A stretch of 64,000 bases of DNA from Methanomassiliicoccaceae archaeon DOK (lineage in GTDB: Archaea; Thermoplasmatota; Thermoplasmata; Methanomassiliicoccales; Methanomethylophilaceae): NCBI GenBank assembly GCA_009911715.1, contig CP047880.1, forward strand, positions 744,001 to 808,000. The letters run 5' to 3'. Position numbers and translations under genes: made by a program. Each line of letters opens with the position of its first letter. Positions within the stretch are counted from its first letter, which is position 1. Shown one piece after another: positions 16,017 to 24,705 of the stretch. The notes under the pieces are model-generated. The model was given only the letters and a program-made list of their open reading frames with translations. It ran no database searches and had not been told where the DNA came from.

Positions 16017-16799
16017 ATGCGCGAGGCCGAGTTCATCCAGAGGGTGTTCAGGGAGGCGGCGCCCATCGTCCTGGGAGGCGACCGTACCGCCGAGAGGAAG
16101 GACACGGCTCTGGGCGTGTACGACGTTGTCACCGACTCCGACGTCAGGACCGAGGAGTTCGTCCTGTCCAGGATCGCCGAGGAGTTCCCCGGGGACTCCG
16201 TCATCTCCGAGGAGACCCATCCCGACGCCGGGGAGGGCGAGAGATGCTGGGTCCTGGACCCTATAGACGGCACGATGAACTACACCCGCGGGATACCGTT
16301 CTTCGGCATGCAGGCAGCCTTTCTGGAGGACGGCGTGCCGACCATGGCCTGCATATACCTACCCGTGTTCGACGAGATGTTCGTCGCCACGGAGGAGGGG
16401 GCGTACCTTAACGGGAGGCCGATCCGTCCCGCAGCGCCGAGGCCGCTGAGGGAGTGCATCCTGTCTACTGGGGACTTCAGCAGGAGGTCCGTGGAGTTCA
16501 GGGTGGGGCAGGCCAACCTCATGAGTCGGTGCTACGACGACGTCGGGCGTTTCAAGATGTTCGGCGCCTCGTGCGTGGACTACGCCTATCTTGCCTGCGG
16601 CCGCACGGACATCCACGTCCGCTTCCTGAACAAGAAGTGGGACTACCTGCCGGGGATGTACCTGGCGGTCAGGGCGGGCGCGGTCTTCGACAGGAGGCTC
16701 ACGAGAGAGAACCGCCTGCTGATGCTCTGCTCATCGGATCCGGTGCTGGACGAGGCGGTGGAGAAGCTGTCGCCGGCGATCCTGTCCGGTTCCAGGTGA
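16017..16799 (+). CDS. Inositol monophosphatase-family phosphatase
   Basis: A 260-residue Mg2+-dependent phosphatase. Metal-binding motifs are visible: SEETHP near 62-67, WVLDPIDGTMNY (about 80-91) and WDYLPGMYLAVRAGA near 205-219, where the family usually has W-D-x-A-A. The family includes archaeal enzymes acting on inositol phosphate, fructose-1,6-bisphosphate and related substrates. The LP in place of the usual AA after WD is a mild departure. It probably ends the Sel1-ligase operon (4-bp gap). Confidence 0.85.
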   Translation: MREAEFIQRVFREAAPIVLGGDRTAERKDTALGVYDVVTDSDVRTEEFVLSRIAEEFPGDSVISEETHPDAGEGERCWVLDPIDGTMNYTRGIPFFGMQAAFLEDGVPTMACIYLPVFDEMFVATEEGAYLNGRPIRPAAPRPLRECILSTGDFSRRSVEFRVGQANLMSRCYDDVGRFKMFGASCVDYAYLACGRTDIHVRFLNKKWDYLPGMYLAVRAGAVFDRRLTRENRLLMLCSSDPVLDEAVEKLSPAILSGSR

Positions 16800-17094
16800 C
16801 CGTTCGTCATGTACTGGGAGGCATTCTTTCCACAGGAACGTCCTTATCAGGTTCTGAACTGGATATTGGTACCTGGCTTCAGAGGCTCGATATGTAGAAC
16901 ATGTCTATGTTCTTCTCACCAGACACGGACTCAGCGAGAAAAAAATCAAGGCATATTATGCGAAATAATGCACAACTTATGCTCATTTTTTGATAATATG
17001 TAAAATTACACGGAATGAGGTCTGAAAACGACTTGAAACATGCCTTCCAGCGATTGGAAAGGATGACGTCGAAGCGTCCGTTGGCGTCACAGAT
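16800..17094. other. Intergenic region, no feature recognised
   Basis: About 295 bp between the convergent phosphatase and rfcS genes. It becomes AT-rich from 16930 to 17010. I find no tRNA, no convincing open frame and no strong hairpin. Confidence 0.5.
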
Positions 17095-18054
17095 TCATCT
17101 GGCGTTGCCGCCGATCATGATGAAGTACGCCAGCAGAGCCTCGAGCTGGATCCTCTCGTTGCTGCCCTCCACGATCCTGAACTCTATCTCCCCGCACTTG
17201 TCGATGAGCTTCACCTTGTCGTAGTCGGACACGCCGAGGTCGAAGATCGATGCATGGATCTGCCTGATCACGTCCTGTCCGGAGAGCCCGTATGTGATCA
17301 TGATCTCGTCCAGCGAGTCGCGGGCCTTGATGAAGTTCCCGGCGAGGGCCGTCTCGAGCATCGACTTCACGGCCTCAGGGTTGGCGAGGCCGGCGGTCTG
17401 GTAGATGAGGTCCAGGTCGATGGGCTTCCCGAGGGATGCCGCGACCTGCAGCGAGTTCACTGCGCGCCTCATGTCGCCGCGTGCGATGCGGACGAGGCCG
17501 GCCATGGCATCCTCGTCGATCGTGACGTTCTCCTTCTCGACGATCATTCCGAGGAACCCGGCGATGTCCTCGGGGGATATGGGCCTGAACTTGAAGACGG
17601 CGCATCTGGACTGGATGGGGTCGATGATCCTGGAGGAGTAGTTGCAGGAGAGGATGAAGCGGCAGATGCCGGAGTACTTCTCCATGGTCCTCCTAAGGGC
17701 ACCCTGGGCGTCAGACGTGAGGTTGTCCGCCTCGTCCAGGAAGATGATCTTGAACTCCGCGTCGCCGATGGGTGCGGTCCTGGCGAAGTCCTTGATCTTG
17801 CCACGGACCACCTCGATCCCCCTCTCGTCGGAGGCGTTGAGCTCGATGAAGTTGCCCCTCCACTCGTCTCCGAAGAGTTCCCTCGCCAGGGCCAGGGAGC
17901 ATGTGGTCTTGCCGGTGCCGGCGGGACCTGTGAACATGAGATGGGGCATGCTGCGTGAGCGCACGTACGACTCGAGTCTCGATGTGACGTGCCTCTGTCC
18001 AACAACCTCCGAAAGCGTCTTAGGCCTGTACTTCTCCGTCCAGATCTCGTTCAT
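17095..18054 (-). CDS. rfcS: Replication factor C small subunit
   Basis: A 319-residue clamp-loader AAA+ subunit. It starts MNEIWTEKYRPKTLSEVVGQ, has Walker A GPAGTGKT (43-50), Walker B IIFLDEADNL (about 104-113) and the SRC sensor/arginine-finger motif near 150. Together with RfcL it loads PCNA onto primer-template DNA. Archaeal length is normal. The start is firm; a TATA-like ACTTTATCG (plus 18087-18094) gives a leader of about 10 nt. Confidence 0.97.
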   Translation of the reverse strand: MNEIWTEKYRPKTLSEVVGQRHVTSRLESYVRSRSMPHLMFTGPAGTGKTTCSLALARELFGDEWRGNFIELNASDERGIEVVRGKIKDFARTAPIGDAEFKIIFLDEADNLTSDAQGALRRTMEKYSGICRFILSCNYSSRIIDPIQSRCAVFKFRPISPEDIAGFLGMIVEKENVTIDEDAMAGLVRIARGDMRRAVNSLQVAASLGKPIDLDLIYQTAGLANPEAVKSMLETALAGNFIKARDSLDEIMITYGLSGQDVIRQIHASIFDLGVSDYDKVKLIDKCGEIEFRIVEGSNERIQLEALLAYFIMIGGNAR

Positions 18055-18099
18055 GGCGATCGTCCACTCCGATGGCGAGGCACGATAAAGTGTTTGGGG

Positions 18100-18486
18100 T
18101 TATGATTTAGCGCCGTCGACTGAATCGATTAACCTTTTTGCCAGTCTGTCGCATGTTTCCATCATGCCTTTGGAATCGTTAATGCGCAGTGGATCATAAT
18201 CGCACCGGACACGGCAATCCCTCAGGAACTGGAGGTCTTCGCAAAACGAATCGTATTCGTCATAGCTGTTCATCTTGAAATGCTTGATCAGAGATGCATG
18301 GACGTTCGTTTCGCTCCAAAATCCGTATCTTCTGCGAGCATATGCTCTTACGAGGTTGAATACGGAATAGTACATTCTGTTAATGGCGGTTCTGTGTGAG
18401 GTCTCATCGTCGTCTTCTTGTTCTCTGATTGTTGTGGAAATTGAGTAAAATCCATGCCAATCATACTCATCAGATTGAGTTGACAA
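18100..18486 (-). CDS. HEPN-domain-like protein
   Basis: A 128-residue all-helical protein resembling HEPN domains: TAINRMYYSVFNLVRAYARRRYG, then an R-D-C-R-V-R-x-D-Y motif near the C-terminus. HEPN proteins are often RNases in toxin-antitoxin or defence modules, but the catalytic R-x4-6-H motif is not clear here. The ATG at 18549 would overlap the previous gene by 80 bp; a TTG at 18486 with GGAGG about 10 nt upstream overlaps by only 17 bp and is preferred. The stop is TAA, rare in this window. The gene is richer in A+T than its neighbours. Confidence 0.6.
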   Translation of the reverse strand: MSTQSDEYDWHGFYSISTTIREQEDDDETSHRTAINRMYYSVFNLVRAYARRRYGFWSETNVHASLIKHFKMNSYDEYDSFCEDLQFLRDCRVRCDYDPLRINDSKGMMETCDRLAKRLIDSVDGAKS

Positions 18487-19006
18487 CGAGATCACTTCCT
18501 CCACACGCCTTTCTGTTGATTTCCACGATCTTCCATATGGCATCGGCATCCATCACAGGTCCGGTGCGAATCGAGTATCTCACGTAACACTCCCCCGAAT
18601 CTGTGACGAGCACTATCCTCTCCGTGCATCCCGGCAGCTCATCCTGTGCCATCCTGTGGACGTGTCTGAATTCCTGGTCGATGCCCGGATGGGCTTTCAG
18701 GAACCTCCACATGGCGGGATCGTCCTGGATCCATACGCCGAGGCTCTCCATCGTGTCCACCACGTACGCGCAGTAACGTGTGCGTCTCTCGTGGTCTATG
18801 CGCTTCTCGACGATGGTCCCGTCCTCCGACAGGACGCCGCAGTACAGCGACTCCTTGTGCCTCTTCTTGTTGGCGGAGTCCCACCAGGTGGTGGCCCACC
18901 TCACGATGTGGATGCCTCCTCTCCTCTCGACCGTGAGTCCCGTCTTCCCCTGCCTCCTCTGTTCGGCCAGCCAGTCCTTGGCCCACTGTTCCGGTTCCGA
19001 GCCCAT
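18470..19006 (-). CDS. Hypothetical protein paired with the HEPN-like gene
   Basis: A 178-residue protein I do not recognise. Residues about 25-75 (IHIVRWATTWWDSANKKRHK to SLYCGVLSEDGTIV) resemble the N-terminal arm domain seen in some transposases, but no DDE catalytic region follows. The C-terminal part (VTDSGECYVRYSIRT) looks like a beta-rich domain. The ATG at 19006 is supported by TATA-like CTATATACC (plus 19029-19037) 27 bp away. It overlaps the HEPN-like gene, suggesting a two-gene module. Confidence 0.65.
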   Translation of the reverse strand: MGSEPEQWAKDWLAEQRRQGKTGLTVERRGGIHIVRWATTWWDSANKKRHKESLYCGVLSEDGTIVEKRIDHERRTRYCAYVVDTMESLGVWIQDDPAMWRFLKAHPGIDQEFRHVHRMAQDELPGCTERIVLVTDSGECYVRYSIRTGPVMDADAIWKIVEINRKACGGSDLVVNSI

Positions 19007-19073
19007 GTGAAGAGCATCGCATCATGGGGTATATAGTTTTGGGGTATACATTACGACCAGGAATTTACTTAAC

Positions 19074-19093
19074 CCGAATTAATTAATATACGG
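19074..19093 (+). promoter_or_regulatory. Promoter of the first MFS gene with an imperfect palindrome
   Basis: The TATA element (TTAATATAC, about 19083-19091) is centred 25-26 bp before the ATG at 19111. It is embedded in CCGAATTAATTAATATACGG, an imperfect inverted repeat ending in CCG/CGG. A MarR-type repressor could bind here and block TBP; the gene downstream encodes one. Confidence 0.4.
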
Positions 19094-19110
19094 AAAGTAT
19101 CGCCCGGCCC

Positions 19111-20514
19111 ATGGCAAAGAGCAACAGCTACGCCAGGGCGCACATACCGCTCCTGGTGACGATCGCGCTGGGCATGTTCCTGGACGGTCTGGACGGGACG
19201 ATAGTCAACGTCGCCCTGCCCGACATCTCCGAGTCCTTCGGCATGGACTCGAGCCTGTCGTCCTGGATAGTCACGGTGTACTTCCTGGTCCTCGCGGGAC
19301 TGGTCCTGATATTCGGCAAGCTCTGCGACAGCGGGGCCATCAAGAAGATCATAATCGCCGGTTTCCTGGTGTTCAGCCTCGCGTCGCTGGCGTGCGGGCT
19401 GTCGGAGGACATAGTCGTGCTGCTGGCAGCGAGGGCGGTCCAGGGCGTGGGGGCGTCGATGCTCGCGGCGTCCTCCGTGATGCTGAGCGTGAAGTTCCTC
19501 CCGTTTCACATGACGAGCTTCGGCCTCGGCGTGGGGCTCCTGGGTTCGTCCATCGGCGCGGCGATAGGCCCCGCGCTCGGGGGCGTGCTGGCCGAGACCC
19601 TCTCCTGGCACTGGGTCTTCTTTATCAACGTGCCCGTCGGCATAGTCGCGGCGGTCATAGCCCACAGGGCCATCCCCGCCGACACCGGATTCGACAGGAG
19701 CGCCTTCGACTACAAGGGCTCCGTGCTCCTGTTCCTGTCATTGGTCACGGGCCTCTACGCCCTGGAGTCGTTCCCGTCCCACGGCGTCACGACGGCGACG
19801 GTGGTTTCGCTGGTCCTGTTCGTGGTCCTGTTCTCGGTGTTCGTGCTGTACGAGCGCAGGATATCCATCCCCGTGCTGAACCTGAAGGTGTTCCGCAGCG
19901 GGAGGTTCGTGGCGGTGTCCGTCTCGTTCCTGATAATGAACGCCTGCTACATGGGGTGCCTTTACCTCCTGCCCTACTACATGAGGGTGGAGCTGGGCTT
20001 CGACACGATCATGTGCGGGCTGTTCCTGCTCGTTGCCGCCGTGATGACACTGATATTCTGCCTCAAGGTCGGGAAGATGGCCGACATGAGGGGCAACAGG
20101 CCCTTCGTCATCGCCGGATGCTTCCTGATGGTCGTGGCGATGGCCCTGTTCTCGCTCATGGACGCGTCCATGCCCACATGGGTGCTCATAGTCGGGCTGG
20201 CGCTGCTGGGCACGATGTGGGGCGTCGCCGGCGGTCCGGTGGGCAGCAGACTCATCGACAACGTGCCATCCGACCAGAGGGGCTCCGGGTCCGCGCTGCT
20301 CTCGTTCTTTATCTACTTCGGCAGCGCCCTGGGCACCGCGCTGTTCGCGGGGCTGTTCGGGTTCGGTTCCGCGTCCGCCGGGCAGCCCATCGCCGACCTC
20401 GACCCCGCGGTGTTCATGGAGGGATTCGGATTCGCCATGGCCTTCGGAGTCGCCATCGCAGCCCTGGCGCTGATCCTGTCCTGGGCGGTCAACGAGAGGA
20501 GGTCCGCGGCATGA
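19111..20514 (+). CDS. MFS multidrug exporter, DHA2 (EmrB/QacA) family
   Basis: A 467-residue integral membrane protein with about 14 predicted helices. The DHA2 signature is GLDGTIVNVALPDI in helix 1, then RAVQGVGASML (motif C region) and GPALGGVLAE, then FFINVPVG. It probably exports toxic organic compounds by proton antiport. The stop overlaps the ATG of the MarR gene (ATGA), and a second similar exporter follows. Leaderless start as described for the promoter at 19074-19093. Confidence 0.93.
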   Translation: MAKSNSYARAHIPLLVTIALGMFLDGLDGTIVNVALPDISESFGMDSSLSSWIVTVYFLVLAGLVLIFGKLCDSGAIKKIIIAGFLVFSLASLACGLSEDIVVLLAARAVQGVGASMLAASSVMLSVKFLPFHMTSFGLGVGLLGSSIGAAIGPALGGVLAETLSWHWVFFINVPVGIVAAVIAHRAIPADTGFDRSAFDYKGSVLLFLSLVTGLYALESFPSHGVTTATVVSLVLFVVLFSVFVLYERRISIPVLNLKVFRSGRFVAVSVSFLIMNACYMGCLYLLPYYMRVELGFDTIMCGLFLLVAAVMTLIFCLKVGKMADMRGNRPFVIAGCFLMVVAMALFSLMDASMPTWVLIVGLALLGTMWGVAGGPVGSRLIDNVPSDQRGSGSALLSFFIYFGSALGTALFAGLFGFGSASAGQPIADLDPAVFMEGFGFAMAFGVAIAALALILSWAVNERRSAA

Positions 20515-20950
20515 CGATCAGGACGAGCTTCGACAGGATCTACCGCGCCATGACCGTGAGGAGCAGTGCGTGGACAAGAGGCAGGGGACCATGGACCTGA
20601 CATACAAGGAGATGATGTATCTCTACCTGATCGACCTCACCGAGGACTGCACGGTGTCCAAGCTGGCCGACATGATCAACGTCTCCCTGCCCGCCGTGAC
20701 GAAGAGGATAAACTCCCTGGAGGAGCGCGGGCTGGTCCAGAGGACCAGGAGCGAGGGGGACGGGAGGGTCAAGACCGTCACGCTCTCGGAGCGCGGTGCC
20801 GCGCTGTCCAAGCGCATGGACGACCTCTTCTATCCCATACTCGACCGCTTCGCGGAGAGGTTCCCCCCGGAGGACGTCGCCAGGTTCTGCACGATGCTGG
20901 ACATGCTCTCGGACGACATCGAGGGTGCCATCAGGGGGAGTGCGCAGTGA
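20511..20950 (+). CDS. MarR-family regulator, apparently frameshifted near 20566
   Basis: The wing-helix body (LTYKEMMYLYLIDLTEDCTV to SERGAALSKRMDD) is read from a GTG at 20570 and gives only 126 residues, lacking helix 1. The expected helix 1 (SFDRIYRAMTVRSSA) is encoded just upstream in another frame, from an ATG at 20511 that overlaps the exporter stop (ATGA). Restoring one base near 20566-20570 makes a 146-residue MarR protein, the normal family length. Either the gene carries a real deletion or the sequence has an error. It likely represses the two flanking exporters. Its stop overlaps the GTG of the next gene. Confidence 0.75.
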
Positions 20951-22392
20951 GCGGAGCCTCCATCGTCACAATGGACGAGTCCAGGGTGATCACGGACAGG
21001 AGGGGCCAGTGGATGATCCTGGCCGTCATGGCCGTGGCAATGTTCCTGGACGGCATGGACGGGACCATCGTCAACGTGGTCCTGCCGGAGATCAGCGGGA
21101 GCTTCTCCACCGATACCAGCACCACATCCTGGGTCGTGACGATCTACTTCCTGATGATGGCGGGGCTGATCCTCATCTTCGGCAAGGTCGCCGACGGCGG
21201 GGCCATCAAGAGGGTGTTCGTGGGGGGCATGGCGATCTTCACCGTGAGCTCCCTGCTCTGCGGGCTCTCCACGACGCTCCCGCTGCTGCTGGCCTTCAGG
21301 GCGGTGCAGGGAGTCGGCGCGGCCATGCTCGCGGTCTCCGCCTTCATGCTCTGCGTCAAGTTCCTGCCCAAGTCCATGGCGGCCTTCGCCATGTCCATGG
21401 GCGTGCTCGGGATCGCCGTCGGAGGCGCCATGGGCCCGGCCATAGGCGGGGTGCTGTCGGAGCTGATGTCCTGGCACCTGGTGTTCTTCATCAACGTGCC
21501 CATCGGTATCGTGGCGATCGCCCTGGCCCTGAAGGCCGTGCCGAGGGACGGCGAGTTCACCGCCAGGGGGTTCGACCTGAGAGGCGCGGCCCTGCTGTTC
21601 GTGTCCATGGTGTGCGGGCTCTACGTGCTGGAGTCCGCCCCCTCCCATGGGTTCGACGGGGTGTCCGCCGCATGCCTGCTGGTGTTCGTCGTCGGCATGG
21701 CGCTGTTCGTCATGGTCGAGCGCAGGGCCGCGGACCCGGTGCTGAAGCTCCGCCTGTTCAGGCTCCCCAGGCTGCTGGCGGCAATCGTCACGATGGTGAT
21801 CATCAACATGTGCTACATGGGATGCATCTACCTGATCCCGTACTACCTCCAGGTGGAGATGGGTCTGGACAGCATCGACAGCGGGTACTACCTGCTCATC
21901 CCCGCGGTGGCCACACTGGCGTTCTGCGTGTGGATAGGCAGACTGGCGGACAAGTACGGCAACAGGCCGTTCGACATATTGTCCTGCGTCATCATGCTAG
22001 CGTCGATGGTGGTCTTCGCCCTCATCGACCCGGATGCGGTGTGGATGCTGGTGCTCGGACTGATCTGCATGGGTGTGATGTGGGGCATCGGAGGCGGCCC
22101 GATCTCCAGCAGGATGCTGGAGAACGTCCCCGACGAGGACCGCCCGTCCAGCTCGTCGCTGAACTCGTTCATCATCTACTTCGGCTGCGCGGCGGGCACC
22201 GCGCTGTTCGCGGGCCTGTTCGGCCTGGGCTCGGGCTCCTCCGGGCAGGACCTGGCAGGCCTGAGCGGGGAGGTGTTCCTGGAAGGGTTCCGCTTCGCGA
22301 TGGTGTTCGGAGTCGTGCTGTCCATCATCGCCCTGGTGCTGTCCTGGGCGGTCAACGAGAGGAAGGCCCCGAGGCGGCGCGCGGAGGATTGA
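20947..22392 (+). CDS. MFS multidrug exporter, DHA2 (EmrB/QacA) family, second copy
   Basis: A 481-residue paralogue of the exporter at 19111-20514, with the same GMDGTIVNVVLPEI, RAVQGVGAAML, GPAIGGVLSE and FFINVPIG signatures. The GTG at 20947 overlaps the MarR stop (GTGA) and is preferred; the ATG at 20971 is an alternative that loses eight residues. It forms an exporter-regulator-exporter operon that ends in the strong hairpin at 22422-22453. Confidence 0.9.
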   Translation: MSGASIVTMDESRVITDRRGQWMILAVMAVAMFLDGMDGTIVNVVLPEISGSFSTDTSTTSWVVTIYFLMMAGLILIFGKVADGGAIKRVFVGGMAIFTVSSLLCGLSTTLPLLLAFRAVQGVGAAMLAVSAFMLCVKFLPKSMAAFAMSMGVLGIAVGGAMGPAIGGVLSELMSWHLVFFINVPIGIVAIALALKAVPRDGEFTARGFDLRGAALLFVSMVCGLYVLESAPSHGFDGVSAACLLVFVVGMALFVMVERRAADPVLKLRLFRLPRLLAAIVTMVIINMCYMGCIYLIPYYLQVEMGLDSIDSGYYLLIPAVATLAFCVWIGRLADKYGNRPFDILSCVIMLASMVVFALIDPDAVWMLVLGLICMGVMWGIGGGPISSRMLENVPDEDRPSSSSLNSFIIYFGCAAGTALFAGLFGLGSGSSGQDLAGLSGEVFLEGFRFAMVFGVVLSIIALVLSWAVNERKAPRRRAED

Positions 22393-22421
22393 CCCCCGCA
22401 GCCCGTCGGGGAAGGGAGAGC

Positions 22422-22453
22422 GGGGCGGGACCGTCGAGGGGACATCCCGCCCC
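22422..22453 (+). terminator. Hairpin after the exporter operon
   Basis: GGGGCGGGA (22422-22430) pairs perfectly with TCCCGCCCC (22445-22453), a 9-bp stem with a 14-base loop. There is no T-run directly after it. Confidence 0.5.
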
Positions 22454-22575
22454 GACCACAGACCGAGCGATCCTCCAACACACCGAACCGCCCCTTCCGG
22501 ATCCCGACTGAGATGCGGATCCGCCGCATGCGGCAGTCGGAACCATTGTCTACCTATTCGGCATAATCCACAAGC

Positions 22576-23538
22576 ATGAAGATCTACGAGGCCTACGAGC
22601 TGGCCATCAGGACCGGCATGGAGATGGACCCCCGCCCGAAGGACGAGGTCCAGAAGGTCCTTGACGACGCCAGGGAGGCGTACGACAAGCTCCCCGAGGA
22701 CAGGAGGGAGCTCTTCGACCAGGAGAGGCTCTGGAACCCCTACACCGACTCCCGCTTCTCCGTGATGGCCGACGAGGCCCGCGACATGGAGGCCGAGTGC
22801 CTCATGTGGGGGATAGACGTCGGACCCGCCGAGGTCCTCCTCGCCGACAGGCTGAGGGAGAAGGGCAGGAACGTCTCCGCACTCGTCGCCCACCATCCCA
22901 TCGGCATCGCGAGGACCAAGTTCCCGGAGGTCATGTGGATGCAGACCGACATGTACCACGAGATGGGGGTGCCCATCAACGTCACCGAGGGCCTCATGAA
23001 GCCCCGCATGGACGACGTCCTGCGCGGGGTCATGGGCTCCAACTACAACCAGGGCGCCGACGCGGCCAGGCTCCTCGGGATCCCGCTCTTCAACGTCCAC
23101 TCGCCGGCGGACAACATGGTGCAGAGGTACCTGACCGACCTGTTCGAGAGGACCGAGCCGAAGAGGCTGGGGGACCTCATAGACGTCCTGTACACCGAGC
23201 CCGAGTTCAGGCAGGCCGCCAGGTGCAACAGCCCGCCGGAGATCATCGTCGGGGGCAAGAGCAACAGGTGCGGGAGGATCGTCTGCAAGATGACCGGCGG
23301 CACCTCCGGCCCGAAGGAGATCTACGAGAAGTTCGCTCAGGCCGGCGTGGGCACCGTGGTGGGTATGCACTTCCCCGAGAGCCACATCGAGGAGGCCAGG
23401 AAGAACAACGTGAACATCGTCATCTCCGGCCACATGTCCTCGGACTCCCTCGGGGTGAACCTCATCTGCGACGTGTGGGAGAGGCACGGCATAGACGTGC
23501 TCCCGTGCTCCGGATTCACCCGTTTCAGCAGGAACTGA
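22576..23538 (+). CDS. NIF3/DUF34-like metal-binding protein
   Basis: A 320-residue protein with the NIF3 (Ngg1-interacting factor 3) features: LVAHHPIGIA (about 112-121), where the histidines bind a dinuclear metal centre, the NVTEGLM and FNVHSPADN segments, and GHMSSDSLGVN near the C-terminus. It is longer than the common 250 residues because of a helical N-terminal region (residues 1-65). The biochemical role of the family is unsettled. It is followed one base after its stop by orc1/cdc6. Confidence 0.7.
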   Translation: MKIYEAYELAIRTGMEMDPRPKDEVQKVLDDAREAYDKLPEDRRELFDQERLWNPYTDSRFSVMADEARDMEAECLMWGIDVGPAEVLLADRLREKGRNVSALVAHHPIGIARTKFPEVMWMQTDMYHEMGVPINVTEGLMKPRMDDVLRGVMGSNYNQGADAARLLGIPLFNVHSPADNMVQRYLTDLFERTEPKRLGDLIDVLYTEPEFRQAARCNSPPEIIVGGKSNRCGRIVCKMTGGTSGPKEIYEKFAQAGVGTVVGMHFPESHIEEARKNNVNIVISGHMSSDSLGVNLICDVWERHGIDVLPCSGFTRFSRN

Positions 23539-23539
23539 C

Positions 23540-24705
23540 ATGTTCGAGAGGGCCTCCACCATTATTCGCGACGGGTCCAAGCTGGACTACGCCTACGTCC
23601 CCGCTAACCTGGTCCACAGGGAGGAGCAGATGGCGAGGCTGGAGACGCTCTTCAGGCCCCTCGCCGAGTCCGGCCGCCCATGCACCGCGTTCCTGACCGG
23701 CAGCGTGGGGACCGGGAAGACCGTGACGGCCACCAGGTTCTCCATGGACCTGGCGGACTACATGGCGAAGGCCGGGAGGCCCATCGACACCGTCTACGTG
23801 AACTGCCGCAACACCTCCGAGGCGGGGGCGCTGCTGCAGATCCTCAGGCACTACGACAGGGGGTTCCCGGACAGGGGGTTCTCCGCGGACGAGATGGCGC
23901 GCGCAATGGCGTCCCACCTGGCCACCGGGGAGCGCGCGATGCTGGTGATCCTGGACGAGGTGGACGTACTGCTCAAGAAGGGCTCCGTGGACATCGTCTA
24001 CCAGCTCACCAGGACCGACACCGCCCGCTCCGCGCCGGTGTGCGTGGTCCTGATCTCGCAGGAGCCCATCGACAGCCTCCTGGACGAGGCCTCGATGTCG
24101 ACGTTCCGCAGGAGCAACACCGTCAGGTTCAACCGCTACTCCCGCGGGGAGCTCAGGGAGATAGTCGGGGCCAGGGCGGAGGAGGCCCTGCATCCCGGCA
24201 GGATAACCGAGGACGCGCTGGACCTCATCGCCGAGCACGCTGCGGAGTACGGCGATGCCAGGGTCGCCATAGAGCTGCTCGACAGGGCGGCGAACATCGC
24301 CGAGGAGGACTCCGAGGGCGAGGTGACCATCGAGCACGTCAGGGCCGCCAAGGCGATGATATACAGCTCGGTGTCCGAGGGGAGGCTGAGGTCCCTGGAC
24401 ATCAACAGGATGCTGGTGCTCCTCGCGGTTGCCCGCGCCATGAAGCAGAACCCCTCCATACCGTCGTCGTCCGCCGAGAGGACGTACGCCGTGGTCTGCG
24501 AGGAGTACGGGGTCCAGGCCAGGAAGCACACCCAGTTCTGGACGTACCTGCAGGACCTGGACAGGATCGGGGTGGTGAAGGTCGGGGTCTCCACGGACAG
24601 CAACGGCAGGGTGGCCACCGTGGCGCTGCCAGACATCCCGTCCAAGGTGCTCGCCGAGAAGATGGAGGCGATCGTGGAGGAGAGGCTCAGGGAGGTCGAC
24701 GATGA
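23540..24705 (+). CDS. Orc1/Cdc6-family replication initiator, 3' end out of frame
   Basis: An AAA+ initiator: Walker A GSVGTGKT (54-61), Walker B MLVILDEVD (about 134-142), sensor region ISQEP, then a winged-helix domain (about 310-385). Archaeal Orc1/Cdc6 binds origins and loads MCM. The protein should end near 24705, where TGA overlaps the next ATG (ATGA), but that TGA is in another frame. As given, the reading frame stays open to 25552, across most of the next gene. One missing base near 24690-24702 would explain this and give 388 residues, the usual size. No origin repeats are visible next to it. Confidence 0.8.

Noticed and set aside
23400-23540. Replication origin next to orc1/cdc6
   Set aside because: The genes are nearly contiguous with no AT-rich gap or ORB-like inverted repeats. 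The AT-rich gap at 50603-50927 is far away and lacks recognisable ORB elements.
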